Below are positions 27,783-36,021 of a stretch of DNA of 64,000 nt, piece after piece. Under the pieces are notes generated by a model, which saw only the letters and a program-made list of their open reading frames with translations, was not told the origin of the DNA and did no database searches. How positions within the stretch are numbered: the stretch's first letter is position 1; each line of letters begins with the position of its first letter. The stretch is taken from positions 1 through 64,000 of the IMG/VR virus record IMGVR_UViG_3300032323_002909; one strand, written 5' to 3'. The translations under genes were made by a program, and so were the position numbers. This DNA is from a virus.

Positions 27783-29576
27783 ATGCATGTTTCAGACGAT
27801 TTAGAATTGGTTTATTTATATGAACAAATTATTACAGAAGGATTGGAAGATAAAATTCCCAAATTGATCAATTTGGTTCCTAATAACATAGAAAATAAAG
27901 AAGACTATATTCGTTGGGCTGCTGAAACTTTCGACCCTACTAAAAATTCGGAATATATCACATGGGTTTTGCGAATGTTGAAAAGTGGTGTTATAAGTGG
28001 CGAAGAAGATAGTGATAAAGTTAAAGAACGTTTATTAAACTTCACTGAGCTTAAAAGAAAACCACAATTTCCAAAAGATAAAAGAGATATTAATTCCTAT
28101 AAATCATATGGTGATTTAGCTGAAACATTAGATGAATTTCAGGGAATAAAGACCAAAGGCGAAGTGAAACGAGAGTCTTTGGAAGAAGGTATTGAATTTA
28201 TCGACTCATCTAGCGGCGAAGAAGGTAAGGGTACAAACTTATATATCGTAACAACTGAAGAGGCAGCTGCAAAATACTTTAGGCAAACTGAATGGTGCGT
28301 CAAAGATCCTAGATTTTTTAATAATTATGGACCACCATATTATTTCTTTACAGAAGATGGGGAACCAAAAACTTTATTACATTTAAATTCTAATCAATGT
28401 ATGGATGTGAGGGATCGCCCAACAGATTTAGATCGTGATGAGAAAGAATTGATGGAATCCGAAAAAATGACGAATTATGTCATGGAAAATGATAACTCGG
28501 ATGCAGCGCTATCATTTTACACCGAGAAAGTTGGTGGGGGTTATGATGATGCAATTAGCAATATTTTTTGGGGAAAAATAGATAGTCTCATGAAAGGAGC
28601 TAATTCGGAATTAGAAATGTTCAGTATCAACGAACCATATAGTACAGATGATCTCGAATATTACGAACCAGAGGGTTATGGATATATCGAATATGACATG
28701 TCTCCTTATGAAGATTATATAAATGACCGAGATTTTCTTAACGCTTTAGCTGATGTTTTGAATAAATTTGATATATATCCAGATGAATTTTCATATAGCG
28801 AACCAATTTCACAAGATTTGAAAGGCATCGGATTTAATATCAGAAATGAAAATAATTATTATAGAAGAGATTCGATAGTCGATAAATTAGAATCTTTTAT
28901 AAGAGAATTAGAAGGTATCGAACGAAACTTCAATATTGACTCATTCGGAGAACATCTTCAAGAAGTAATGATTGATAAAGGATATTTATCTTCGGATTGG
29001 AGTAATTTTAAAAATAAAGTATCTTTAAACGATATTCAGTTTAAAAATTTTGAAAGAAGTGGTGGTTCTACTGATATTTTTAAAAGTAATCCAGTAGATG
29101 TGGGTTCCTTTGTGAAGGGCGCAAAAGACTTTACTATATCATCAGATTTGACCAAAAAATATAGACGGGATCAACACCCGTATGTTTTAGTATCAGAATT
29201 CTTAAAACCATTCATTTCTCGTGGATTGGAAGTTAGAATTACAGATGGGGCAATGAAGATGGGATTTAGTTACGAGCCAATGTATGAAAAAGATAAAACT
29301 GGTAGAGAATACGTTCGGGGATTGAAAGCAATTAAAGATTTTGATACCCACTTCGAGTTTTATGCGGATCAAATCAGAAACTTTTTTGAGAAGTATGTGA
29401 CCCCATATTTAGAAAATAAAGCCGATGGTAGTGATGATTATAACATACCATCAGATATAAAAATACCACTAATACAAATTAAAAGCAGAAAAGAAAGTGG
29501 TGAGCAAATGACATTAGATTTACACGAGAAGAGAATACAAAATTATGTCAATTGCTTAAAATTAAAAAACTGGTAA
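27783..29576 (+). CDS. Large unknown protein with TEWCVKDPRFFNNY motif
   Basis: The 597-aa product begins MHVSDDLELVYLYEQIITEG, with I-T-E as a possible cleavage site. Around residues 150-215 it has NLYIVTTEEAAAKYFRQTEWC, VKDPRFFNNYGPPYYFF and LLHLNSNQCMDVRDRP, a domain I have seen in other large phage hypotheticals with a T-x-W-C box. The rest is acidic. Like the gene at 23020, it sits among candidate packaged proteins. Activity unknown. Confidence 0.62.
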   Translation: MHVSDDLELVYLYEQIITEGLEDKIPKLINLVPNNIENKEDYIRWAAETFDPTKNSEYITWVLRMLKSGVISGEEDSDKVKERLLNFTELKRKPQFPKDKRDINSYKSYGDLAETLDEFQGIKTKGEVKRESLEEGIEFIDSSSGEEGKGTNLYIVTTEEAAAKYFRQTEWCVKDPRFFNNYGPPYYFFTEDGEPKTLLHLNSNQCMDVRDRPTDLDRDEKELMESEKMTNYVMENDNSDAALSFYTEKVGGGYDDAISNIFWGKIDSLMKGANSELEMFSINEPYSTDDLEYYEPEGYGYIEYDMSPYEDYINDRDFLNALADVLNKFDIYPDEFSYSEPISQDLKGIGFNIRNENNYYRRDSIVDKLESFIRELEGIERNFNIDSFGEHLQEVMIDKGYLSSDWSNFKNKVSLNDIQFKNFERSGGSTDIFKSNPVDVGSFVKGAKDFTISSDLTKKYRRDQHPYVLVSEFLKPFISRGLEVRITDGAMKMGFSYEPMYEKDKTGREYVRGLKAIKDFDTHFEFYADQIRNFFEKYVTPYLENKADGSDDYNIPSDIKIPLIQIKSRKESGEQMTLDLHEKRIQNYVNCLKLKNW

Positions 29577-29596
29577 TATATAATTACCAGTTTTTT
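29564..29596. terminator. Bidirectional intrinsic terminator
   Basis: AAAAAACTGGTAAT and ATTACCAGTTTTTT form a perfect 14-bp stem with a five-base loop and A/T runs on both sides. It lies between two convergent genes and overlaps the last codons of the plus-strand one, so it can stop transcription both ways. Confidence 0.88.
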
Positions 29597-29601
29597 ATCA
29601 A

Positions 29602-29928
29602 TTATCTATTATCTCCAGAACCAGATATTTTATTTCTCTGTTGTCGAGAATATAATTTATCCAAATTCATTTGGGCGATTTCTTGCAATGGATAACCAAG
29701 ATCTTTGGCGAGAACCGCACAATACCACAGGACATCGCCAATTTCTTTTGCAATTTCTTTTTTGTGGTCGTCAGTAAATACGCCATTATTGTCGCGTAAT
29801 ACTTTCTTAACTTTATCCGAAACTTCACCAGCCTCTCCAGTAAGTCCTAGTGTTGGATAAATAATGGATTGTCCTTCACCATAAATAGCAGTGCTTGAAG
29901 CATTTTTTTGATATTCATTTAAGTTCAT
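29602..29928 (-). CDS. mazG: MazG-like nucleotide pyrophosphohydrolase
   Basis: MazG-type enzymes hydrolyse NTPs to NMP and pyrophosphate. The 108-aa protein has the all-alpha single-domain layout: LGLTGEAGEVSDKVKKVLRD with the E-x-x-E half at about 31-35, and KEIAKEIGDVLWYCAVLAKDLG with the E-x-x-D half. Length fits a single MazG domain. It overlaps the upstream gene by four bases (ATGA), so it is the end of a three-gene operon. Confidence 0.9.
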   Translation of the reverse strand: MNLNEYQKNASSTAIYGEGQSIIYPTLGLTGEAGEVSDKVKKVLRDNNGVFTDDHKKEIAKEIGDVLWYCAVLAKDLGYPLQEIAQMNLDKLYSRQQRNKISGSGDNR

Positions 29929-30218
29929 GAATCTATCTTATCATTGTCCAAATATTTGTCAAATAGCATTGTGATATAATCCGCAAACCAACACACTGAA
30001 GATGAATAAAATCCCCACATTGTCATCATTGGTAATGAACCACCCCAAAAACAACCAAAAAAACAGCCAACCCAAAATCCCAAACACATGCAACATTTAA
30101 AAAGTTTTTCGAAAAAATCTTTTCTGGATAAAAATTTTCTAATAGGGTCTAAAATAGACCCATATTTAAGAATAAAACAACACCCTATTAATACAAATGT
30201 TTGGAAAAACAATTCCAT
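29925..30218 (-). CDS. Small Cys-rich membrane protein, 97 aa
   Basis: I chose the ATG at 30218, two bases after the previous stop. Hydrophobic segments lie at about residues 1-18, 45-62 and 65-85. KLFKCCMCLGFWVGCFFG matches a short phage/bacterial membrane-protein pattern (C-x-x-C-LGFW-G). Function unknown. Confidence 0.68.
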   Translation of the reverse strand: MELFFQTFVLIGCCFILKYGSILDPIRKFLSRKDFFEKLFKCCMCLGFWVGCFFGCFWGGSLPMMTMWGFYSSSVCWFADYITMLFDKYLDNDKIDS

Positions 30219-30219
30219 A

Positions 30220-30417
30220 TTAACCAAGAATAAGTTTTTGGTTTTCGATAGTTTTTACACCATCCGAAATCAGCAAAGCTTCATCTTTTTTAACTATAAT
30301 TTTATTACCAAAATCATCAGTAATTTCAACCATACCATCCTGTAATTCTGTAACTACAGGACATCCACGACCTTTGCAGCACAATTTAACACTATTATCA
30401 TTTATAATTTTAATCAT
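30220..30417 (-). CDS. Small CCKGRGCP-motif protein, 65 aa
   Basis: KLCCKGRGCPVVTEL near residues 11-25 and a following DDFGNKIIVKKDEAL resemble a small beta protein seen in T4-like phages of cyanobacteria and others. The Cys residues may bind metal. The ATG follows CTAAATATTACTGTT. It heads the mazG operon. Confidence 0.65.
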   Translation of the reverse strand: MIKIINDNSVKLCCKGRGCPVVTELQDGMVEITDDFGNKIIVKKDEALLISDGVKTIENQKLILG

Positions 30418-30462
30418 AACAGTAATATTTAGTAGGGTTATATTCTTTTACAATAACATTTA

Positions 30463-31098
30463 TCAATATTTAAATGCTTCTAGTGAATATTTAAAAGGAT
30501 TATTCGGTAATTGTCTTACTTGTTGTAACATTTCTTCGGCAACCATTCTGGTCTCAAGTTGGGTATCGGATTTCAATCTCAATCCCCAGAAATGGAAATA
30601 AGCCAGTAAACTACCTGTCCAAATAAATTGTGTTTCTAATGCTAGTGGAAGTATAATTCTAGCTTGTTCCTTAGCTACACCAGCTTCACACAACTCAGAA
30701 TAAAGAGATGCGCCGTCTTGGATATGTTGTTCTATTTTTTCTAAAAGATCTTTTCGTTCTAAAAATCCTTCACTTCCTTGTTTAGAAGATTTTGATTGTT
30801 TTCGGAGATGATCAATTTTCCAGTATTTGTCACTGAAATCAACATATCTACCACTAATACTATTCGCCGATAAACCGACCTGATGTTTGAACAATTGCCT
30901 TTCTACAAAGATGGGGCATTCGATTCTGAATTGTAATTGTGGATGTCTAAACGGAGCGGTATGTTTATGTTCGACGAGATACTTGATAAGTTTAGCATCT
31001 CTATCGTCAAAGAGTTCCTTTACTTTACCGTAACTAACACGTGCAGCATTCACAACCATCAGGTCATCTCCAAAGTAATTTATTAATTCAATTTTCAT
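30463..31098 (-). CDS. thyX: Flavin-dependent thymidylate synthase ThyX
   Basis: ThyX makes dTMP from dUMP with FAD and methylene-tetrahydrofolate. The 211-aa protein has HTAPFRHPQLQFRIECPIFV, then the signature region RQLFKHQVGLSANSISGRYV, and IILPLALETQFIWTGSL. Family signature is R-H-R-x7-S; here it reads K-H-Q-x7-S, a variant also met in phages. The ATG follows a TATAAAAATA box, and farther up a TTGACA with TATAAT at short spacing is visible. Confidence 0.9.
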   Translation of the reverse strand: MKIELINYFGDDLMVVNAARVSYGKVKELFDDRDAKLIKYLVEHKHTAPFRHPQLQFRIECPIFVERQLFKHQVGLSANSISGRYVDFSDKYWKIDHLRKQSKSSKQGSEGFLERKDLLEKIEQHIQDGASLYSELCEAGVAKEQARIILPLALETQFIWTGSLLAYFHFWGLRLKSDTQLETRMVAEEMLQQVRQLPNNPFKYSLEAFKY

Positions 31099-31155
31099 TA
31101 TTTTTATAGAAAATATAATAACATTATATCTATCGTTGTCAAGTTAAATAATAGT
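31099..31155. promoter_or_regulatory. Divergent promoter region thyX / DUF1353
   Basis: The minus strand holds TTGACA and TATAAT upstream and TATAAAAATA just before the thyX ATG. The plus strand holds TTAAATAATAGT (31144-31155) touching the next ATG. Confidence 0.55.
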
Positions 31156-31563
31156 ATGTCCACTATTAATAAAAAAATATTTCCAGATGATGTCGAATTA
31201 AAAGATATGGGTATCTATAACAATACTAGAAAATTTAAACTTTTGAAAGATTTTCGTTGTATTTATAATGACCATAAAATTACTGTCAAGAAAGGATTCA
31301 TCACAGATGGTGTATCTTCTCCAAAATTTGCGTGGCCCATTGTAGGACCATTTGGTAACGCCTTTACTGCTGCGTTAGTCCATGATTGGTGTTTCTCACC
31401 TTATAATGAAAAGTATTCTTGGAAGGAATCGAATTGGCTCTTTCTTCAACTAATGAAAGAATCGGGAGTTGGATTTGCTATGAGATGGGCTATTTATAGT
31501 GCTGTCGTAGCAGGATCTTTTCCAATGTGGTTAAATAGATTTGAAAATTATGGACTCAAATAA
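31156..31563 (+). CDS. DUF1353 family protein
   Basis: The 135-aa product has GFITDGVSSPKFAW followed by NAFTAALVHDWCF and WLFLQLMKESG, the DUF1353 signature (D-G-x-S-x-P, H-D-x-x-Y/C). The family is common in phages next to lysis or tail genes; no activity is established. The ATG follows TTAAATAATAGT. Its 3' end overlaps the endolysin start by 14 bp. Confidence 0.85.
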   Translation: MSTINKKIFPDDVELKDMGIYNNTRKFKLLKDFRCIYNDHKITVKKGFITDGVSSPKFAWPIVGPFGNAFTAALVHDWCFSPYNEKYSWKESNWLFLQLMKESGVGFAMRWAIYSAVVAGSFPMWLNRFENYGLK

Positions 31564-32326
31564 TAAAAATGATTTAGTAAAACGTGTTCAACGTTTACTA
31601 GGAGTCGGCGCAGATGGTGTCGCTGGAAATGTAACATGGCGAGCAATTGAGGGGCGAATTACTGGTAATAATTTGGGGTCTACTAATAAACAGCGCATAA
31701 TAAATGTGCAAAAATTTTTAAAATTAAAAGACGATGGTATCGATGGATTAATTACTTGGAACGCTATTTTAAATACTTTGTCTCAAACGCCATCATCCAC
31801 CACAGTAATTACACAAAATAGTAATTATTCTGAAACTATTAAACTTTCCAATCAAACCAATGGTAAGTATGCGCAGTCCATAAAACCAGAAGCTATTGTT
31901 CTACACCATACAAGTGGGAATTATGAAGGCTCTATAGCGTGGACAAATAGGGTATTTAATGAAAAAGGAAAGCGTTTGTATGGGTCTTATCATTGTATTG
32001 TTGCAAGAGATGGTAGACGAACTATTACAAATTCAGATACAAACAGGGCATATCACGCAGGTCCATCTATATTTAAAGGTAAAACAAATTTAAATAATTG
32101 GTCTTTGGGTGTGGCATGGGAACGAGACACTTACAGTGAACCTTTATCCAATGCCGCTATTGAAAGTGCTTTGGAATATATTTTACCAAGAATGAAAAAA
32201 TGGGGAATTACTCCTGACAATGTTACCGACCATAGAACAGTTGCTCCCAATCGAAAAGATGATTTGGCTCCCAAAGAATATGCGAAGTTTATGAAAATAC
32301 TTCGTGAACGATGGGAAAAATATTAA
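31550..32326 (+). CDS. Endolysin: two peptidoglycan-binding repeats plus N-acetylmuramoyl-L-alanine amidase
   Basis: The 258-aa protein starts with two PG_binding_1-like repeats (VKRVQRLLGVGADGVAGNVT and IINVQKFLKLKDDGIDGLIT). A type-2 amidase domain follows, with zinc ligands in IVLHHTSGNYEG, the RAYHAGPS loop and TDHRTVAPNRKDDL. It cuts the amide bond between muramic acid and the stem peptide at lysis. I chose the ATG at 31550; an in-frame TTG lies nine bases earlier. It has no signal peptide, so a holin is expected. Confidence 0.9.
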   Translation: MDSNNKNDLVKRVQRLLGVGADGVAGNVTWRAIEGRITGNNLGSTNKQRIINVQKFLKLKDDGIDGLITWNAILNTLSQTPSSTTVITQNSNYSETIKLSNQTNGKYAQSIKPEAIVLHHTSGNYEGSIAWTNRVFNEKGKRLYGSYHCIVARDGRRTITNSDTNRAYHAGPSIFKGKTNLNNWSLGVAWERDTYSEPLSNAAIESALEYILPRMKKWGITPDNVTDHRTVAPNRKDDLAPKEYAKFMKILRERWEKY

Positions 32327-32628
32327 TTTAATCGTTGTTTTATTTTTGATAGGGCTAAACGCACCGCATTATGTTCGGACGAGTCGCCCTCAAATTCTTT
32401 TTCTACATCTGCAATGATTTCGAGAATATTTGATGGTTCTTCTTCTTGTTCACCATATACATGAGATGTTACCATGGGTGGTGCGACCCCTATAGTTTGT
32501 TTATTATAAGAAAGTTTTGTCCCAGCACTTTGAGGAGTTTCTTGATTTTTTACTCTTTGTGGGGGATTGAAACCAGTTTGATATTCTAAAATTAAATCGG
32601 AATATATGTTTTGTAAAAATTTATCCAT
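32323..32628 (-). CDS. Unknown protein with targeting-like N-terminus, 101 aa
   Basis: The product starts MDKFLQNIYSDLILEY, fitting the targeting-like pattern with I-L-E as a possible cleavage site. The middle is Pro/Gln-rich and likely disordered; the end is helical. The ATG follows TTAAATAATATC. The stop overlaps that of the convergent endolysin by four bases. Confidence 0.58.
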   Translation of the reverse strand: MDKFLQNIYSDLILEYQTGFNPPQRVKNQETPQSAGTKLSYNKQTIGVAPPMVTSHVYGEQEEEPSNILEIIADVEKEFEGDSSEHNAVRLALSKIKQRLN

Positions 32629-32676
32629 GATATTATTTAATTTGCAATTCTAAAAAAACATGTTATATAATATATT
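32629..32676. promoter_or_regulatory. Divergent promoter region between 32628 and clpP
   Basis: TTAAATAATATC lies on the minus strand next to the ATG at 32628. On the plus strand TTATATAATATATT (32663-32676) touches the clpP ATG. Confidence 0.5.
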
Positions 32677-33285
32677 ATGAATGTTTTGTCCGATAAATAT
32701 GCTACCAACGTTTCTTTAGACGATAACGAAGATGCTGAAATCGATACTAATTCAACGATTGAAATTATATCTAATAAAATTTTATTTTATGGAGACATTA
32801 CCGAATCCAATATTCTTCAGCTTAACAAAAACCTTTTTATATTGGATTCTAAACTTCAACGCCTTAAACATTCGCTCGATGGTTATGAGCCTGTTATAGA
32901 ATTACATTTAAATACTTTTGGTGGTTCGGTCTATGCAGCGTTGGCAACCGTTGATACCATCCGCAATTTGAAGACCAAGGTTCATACGTATGTTGATGGT
33001 AGTGTCGCTTCTGCTGGAACATTGATAAGCATAATAGGTGGAAAAAGATTTATGGGTAGCCATGCCCACTTATTGATACATCAATTGAGTGATGGTATGT
33101 ATGGCAAATTTCAAGAGATGGCTGATACAATGTATAATTGCACGAATCTCATGAACATGTTAAAAAATTATTATAAAAAATATACCAAAATCCCAATGAA
33201 AAAATTTGATGATTTAATTAAAAAGGACATTTGGTTATCCGCTGATGAATGTCTTCAGTATGGAATTATTGACGAAATTATTTGA
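32677..33285 (+). CDS. clpP: ClpP-like serine protease
   Basis: The 202-aa protein has HLNTFGGSVYAALATVDTI, VDGSVASAGTLISIIG with the nucleophile Ser112, HLLIHQLSDGMYG with His135, and a third-residue candidate Asp in KKDIWLSADECLQYGIIDE. Length and order match ClpP. No phage Clp ATPase is seen here, so it may work with a host unfoldase, process phage proteins itself or mature capsid parts. The first 30 residues are acidic and variable. Confidence 0.9.
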   Translation: MNVLSDKYATNVSLDDNEDAEIDTNSTIEIISNKILFYGDITESNILQLNKNLFILDSKLQRLKHSLDGYEPVIELHLNTFGGSVYAALATVDTIRNLKTKVHTYVDGSVASAGTLISIIGGKRFMGSHAHLLIHQLSDGMYGKFQEMADTMYNCTNLMNMLKNYYKKYTKIPMKKFDDLIKKDIWLSADECLQYGIIDEII

Positions 33286-33390
33286 ATAATGTTCTTGCTT
33301 TCACAATCCACTATGCTAGTATTTAGCACATCGAGCAAGAAAAAATGAATACGATAAACATTATTTTCTGGGGCTAAATAATAGACGATC

Positions 33391-34365
33391 ATGAGTATTT
33401 ACGACGAACAAATTAGTAGAAAACCAAACAAATATCCTTGGACAGAACAATTCATTAAAGTTATGCATGACGGTTTTTGGACTGATAAAGAATTCAGTTT
33501 TAAAACCGATTTACACCAATTCAAAACTGCATTAAACGATAAAGAACGCGAAATTATTGTCAGAACTTTATCCGCTATTGGGCAAATTGAAGTTGCTGTC
33601 AAAACATTTTGGGCTAAACTAGGAGAGAATTTACCACACCCATCTCTATCCGATCTTGGTTATGTGATGGCGAATGTTGAAGTCATACACAACAATGCAT
33701 ACGAGCGTCTATTATCCGTATTGGATATGGAAGATATTTTCGAGGAGAATCTTAAATTGGAGTGGATACAAGGACGAGTGAAGTATCTCAAAAAGTATAC
33801 TCATCGTTTCTACAAAGATTCCAAGAAACAATATTTATATGCTCTCATTTTATTCACTCTTTTTGTAGAGAATGTTTCTTTATTTTCACAATTTTATATT
33901 ATCAATTGGTTTGCTAAGAATAAAAATGTTTTGAAGGACACTGATCAACAAGTTCGTTATACAAGAAACGAAGAAGCTATCCACGCTATGGTTGGCATGA
34001 AAATTATCAATACCATTCGCGAAGAGCATCCTGAATTATTCGATGAGGAATTAGAGGAGCGTATCGCACATGAATCAGAGCAAGCGTTTTTAGCAGAAAG
34101 CAAAATCATCGATTGGATGGTCAACGGTATTGACGAGAGTGGTTTGTCTGCACCTATTCTCAAAGAATTTATCAAAAATAGGATAAATGAATCGTTGGCG
34201 GGTATCGGATTTAAAAAAGTGTTTGATGTCGATCAGACTTTGTTAGATGAAACATTCTGGTTTGACGAGCAAGTTCTTGCTCCAAACATGACGGATTTTT
34301 TTAATTCTAGACCAGTGGAATACGCTAAAAATTCACAATCTTACGACGAAGACGAATTATTTTAA
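33391..34365 (+). CDS. nrdB: Ribonucleotide reductase class I beta subunit NrdB
   Basis: NrdB holds the di-iron/tyrosyl radical cofactor used by NrdA. The 324-aa protein has EVIHNNAYERLL (Glu and His ligands and the radical Tyr position), LFVENVSLFSQF and RNEEAIHAMVG for the remaining ligands. The gene lies three bases before nrdA, so they form an operon. CTAAATAATAGACGATC precedes the ATG; an upstream TTGCTT with TAGTAT could be an early promoter. Confidence 0.93.
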   Translation: MSIYDEQISRKPNKYPWTEQFIKVMHDGFWTDKEFSFKTDLHQFKTALNDKEREIIVRTLSAIGQIEVAVKTFWAKLGENLPHPSLSDLGYVMANVEVIHNNAYERLLSVLDMEDIFEENLKLEWIQGRVKYLKKYTHRFYKDSKKQYLYALILFTLFVENVSLFSQFYIINWFAKNKNVLKDTDQQVRYTRNEEAIHAMVGMKIINTIREEHPELFDEELEERIAHESEQAFLAESKIIDWMVNGIDESGLSAPILKEFIKNRINESLAGIGFKKVFDVDQTLLDETFWFDEQVLAPNMTDFFNSRPVEYAKNSQSYDEDELF

Positions 34366-34368
34366 TAT

Positions 34369-36021
34369 ATGACAAGAGACAAATACTATTGGTTAAATGA
34401 TGACTCCATTAAATTTTTGGAGAGGGGATATCTAGAAGAAGGACAAACACCTTTATCTAGAATTGAGAAGATCGCGTTAACAGCGCAAAATATTTTAGGT
34501 ATTGAGGGATTTGCTGATAAGTTTATAGATTATATGTCTAGAGGTTATTACAGTCTTGCAACGCCTGTATGGATGAATTTTGGTAACAAAAGAGGCAACC
34601 CAATCTCCTGTTTTAATAGCCATATTGGAGACAGCATAGAAGACTTCTTGATTAAACAGGCAGAGGTCGGTATGATGACAAAAGTTGGCGGCGGCACTTC
34701 TGGATACTTTGGCGATATTAGACCACGTGGTTCTAAAATTAGCACAGGTGGGACGGCAGAGGGAGCAGTGCGTTGTATGGAACTATTCGATACTGTTACT
34801 AGTATCGTGAGTCAAGGAAGTGCTAGACGTGGCAGTTTCGCAGCTTATCTACCAATTGATCATGGTGACTTCGATGAATTTATGAAGATTCGTTCTGAGG
34901 GACATCCTATCCAAGAAATGTCTATCGGTGTAACAATTCCTGAAGGATGGATGCAGTCGATGATTGACGGTGATAAAGAAAAACGCCGCCGATGGGCAGC
35001 AGTAATTAAAAAGCGTTCTGAGACAGGATACCCATATATTTTCTTCACTGATAATGCTAATAATAATAAACCACAAGTTTATAAAGATAAAGGTTATCAA
35101 CTCAATGCATCTAATTTGTGCTCCGAAATCTTTCTTCCATCTACAAAAGACGAATCGTTTGTTTGCTGCTTATCTTCGCTAAATTTACTATGGTGGGATG
35201 AAATCAAAGAAACAGATGCTATTGAAACTTTGGTCATGTTCTTGGATGCAGTGATGACAGAATTCATCGAGAAAACAAAAGATGATAGACTTATGGAAGC
35301 TGCTCATAAGTTCGCTAAGAACCACAGAGCATTGGGTATGGGCGTTTTGGGCTATCATAGTTATTTGCAATCCAAAATGATTCCATGGGAAAGCGTGGAC
35401 GCTCATTTTGAAAATATATCTATCTTTTCGACAATTAGTGTACGTGCTGATAAAGCTACTAAATTATTAGCTGAAAAATTTGGCGAACCTGAAGTTCTTA
35501 AAGGTTATGGTCGTAGAAATACTACAACTATTGCTATTGCACCCACCACATCGAGTAGCTTCATTCTAGGTCAAGTGAGTCCAAGTATTGAACCATTGAA
35601 TAGTAATTATTTTGTGAAGAATCTTGCTAAAGGAAACTTTACATATCGCAATCCAAAATTGGTTGAGGTCTTGAATGAGAAGGGTAAAGATAATAAAGAA
35701 GTTTGGAAAAGTATTTTGATCCATGGTGGTAGTGTTCAACATTTAGATTTCTTAAGCCAAGATGAAAAAGATGTCTTTAAAACATTCGCAGAGCTTTCGC
35801 AAAAAGAAGTAGTGATTCATGCTGCACAAAGGCAACCATTTATTGACCAAGGACAATCACTGAATGTGATGATTCCAGCAAATACCAAACCAAAAGAAAT
35901 CAATGAATTGATGATTTTCGCATGGGAAAATGGAATCAAATCTTTGTATTATCAAAGAAGCTCCAATCCGTCTCAAGATTTGGCTCGATCCATTCTGACA
36001 TGCAAATCATGTGAAGGATGA
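34369..36021 (+). CDS. nrdA: Ribonucleotide reductase class I alpha subunit NrdA
   Basis: NrdA reduces NDPs to dNDPs. The 550-aa protein has SLATPVWMNFGN, CFNSHI with the first redox Cys, NLCSEI with the catalytic Cys flanked by Asn and Glu, and a C-terminal CKSC pair for re-reduction. It lacks the N-terminal ATP-cone, so overall activity is not allosterically shut off by dATP. No glutaredoxin or thioredoxin gene is seen nearby. The stop abuts the convergent baseplate gene with no gap. Confidence 0.94.
   Translation: MTRDKYYWLNDDSIKFLERGYLEEGQTPLSRIEKIALTAQNILGIEGFADKFIDYMSRGYYSLATPVWMNFGNKRGNPISCFNSHIGDSIEDFLIKQAEVGMMTKVGGGTSGYFGDIRPRGSKISTGGTAEGAVRCMELFDTVTSIVSQGSARRGSFAAYLPIDHGDFDEFMKIRSEGHPIQEMSIGVTIPEGWMQSMIDGDKEKRRRWAAVIKKRSETGYPYIFFTDNANNNKPQVYKDKGYQLNASNLCSEIFLPSTKDESFVCCLSSLNLLWWDEIKETDAIETLVMFLDAVMTEFIEKTKDDRLMEAAHKFAKNHRALGMGVLGYHSYLQSKMIPWESVDAHFENISIFSTISVRADKATKLLAEKFGEPEVLKGYGRRNTTTIAIAPTTSSSFILGQVSPSIEPLNSNYFVKNLAKGNFTYRNPKLVEVLNEKGKDNKEVWKSILIHGGSVQHLDFLSQDEKDVFKTFAELSQKEVVIHAAQRQPFIDQGQSLNVMIPANTKPKEINELMIFAWENGIKSLYYQRSSNPSQDLARSILTCKSCEG

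Noticed and set aside
33286-33390. A terminator between clpP and nrdB from TTCTTGCT and AGCAAGAA
   Set aside because: The arms are 8 bp with a 34-base loop and no T-run; the region looks more like a promoter.
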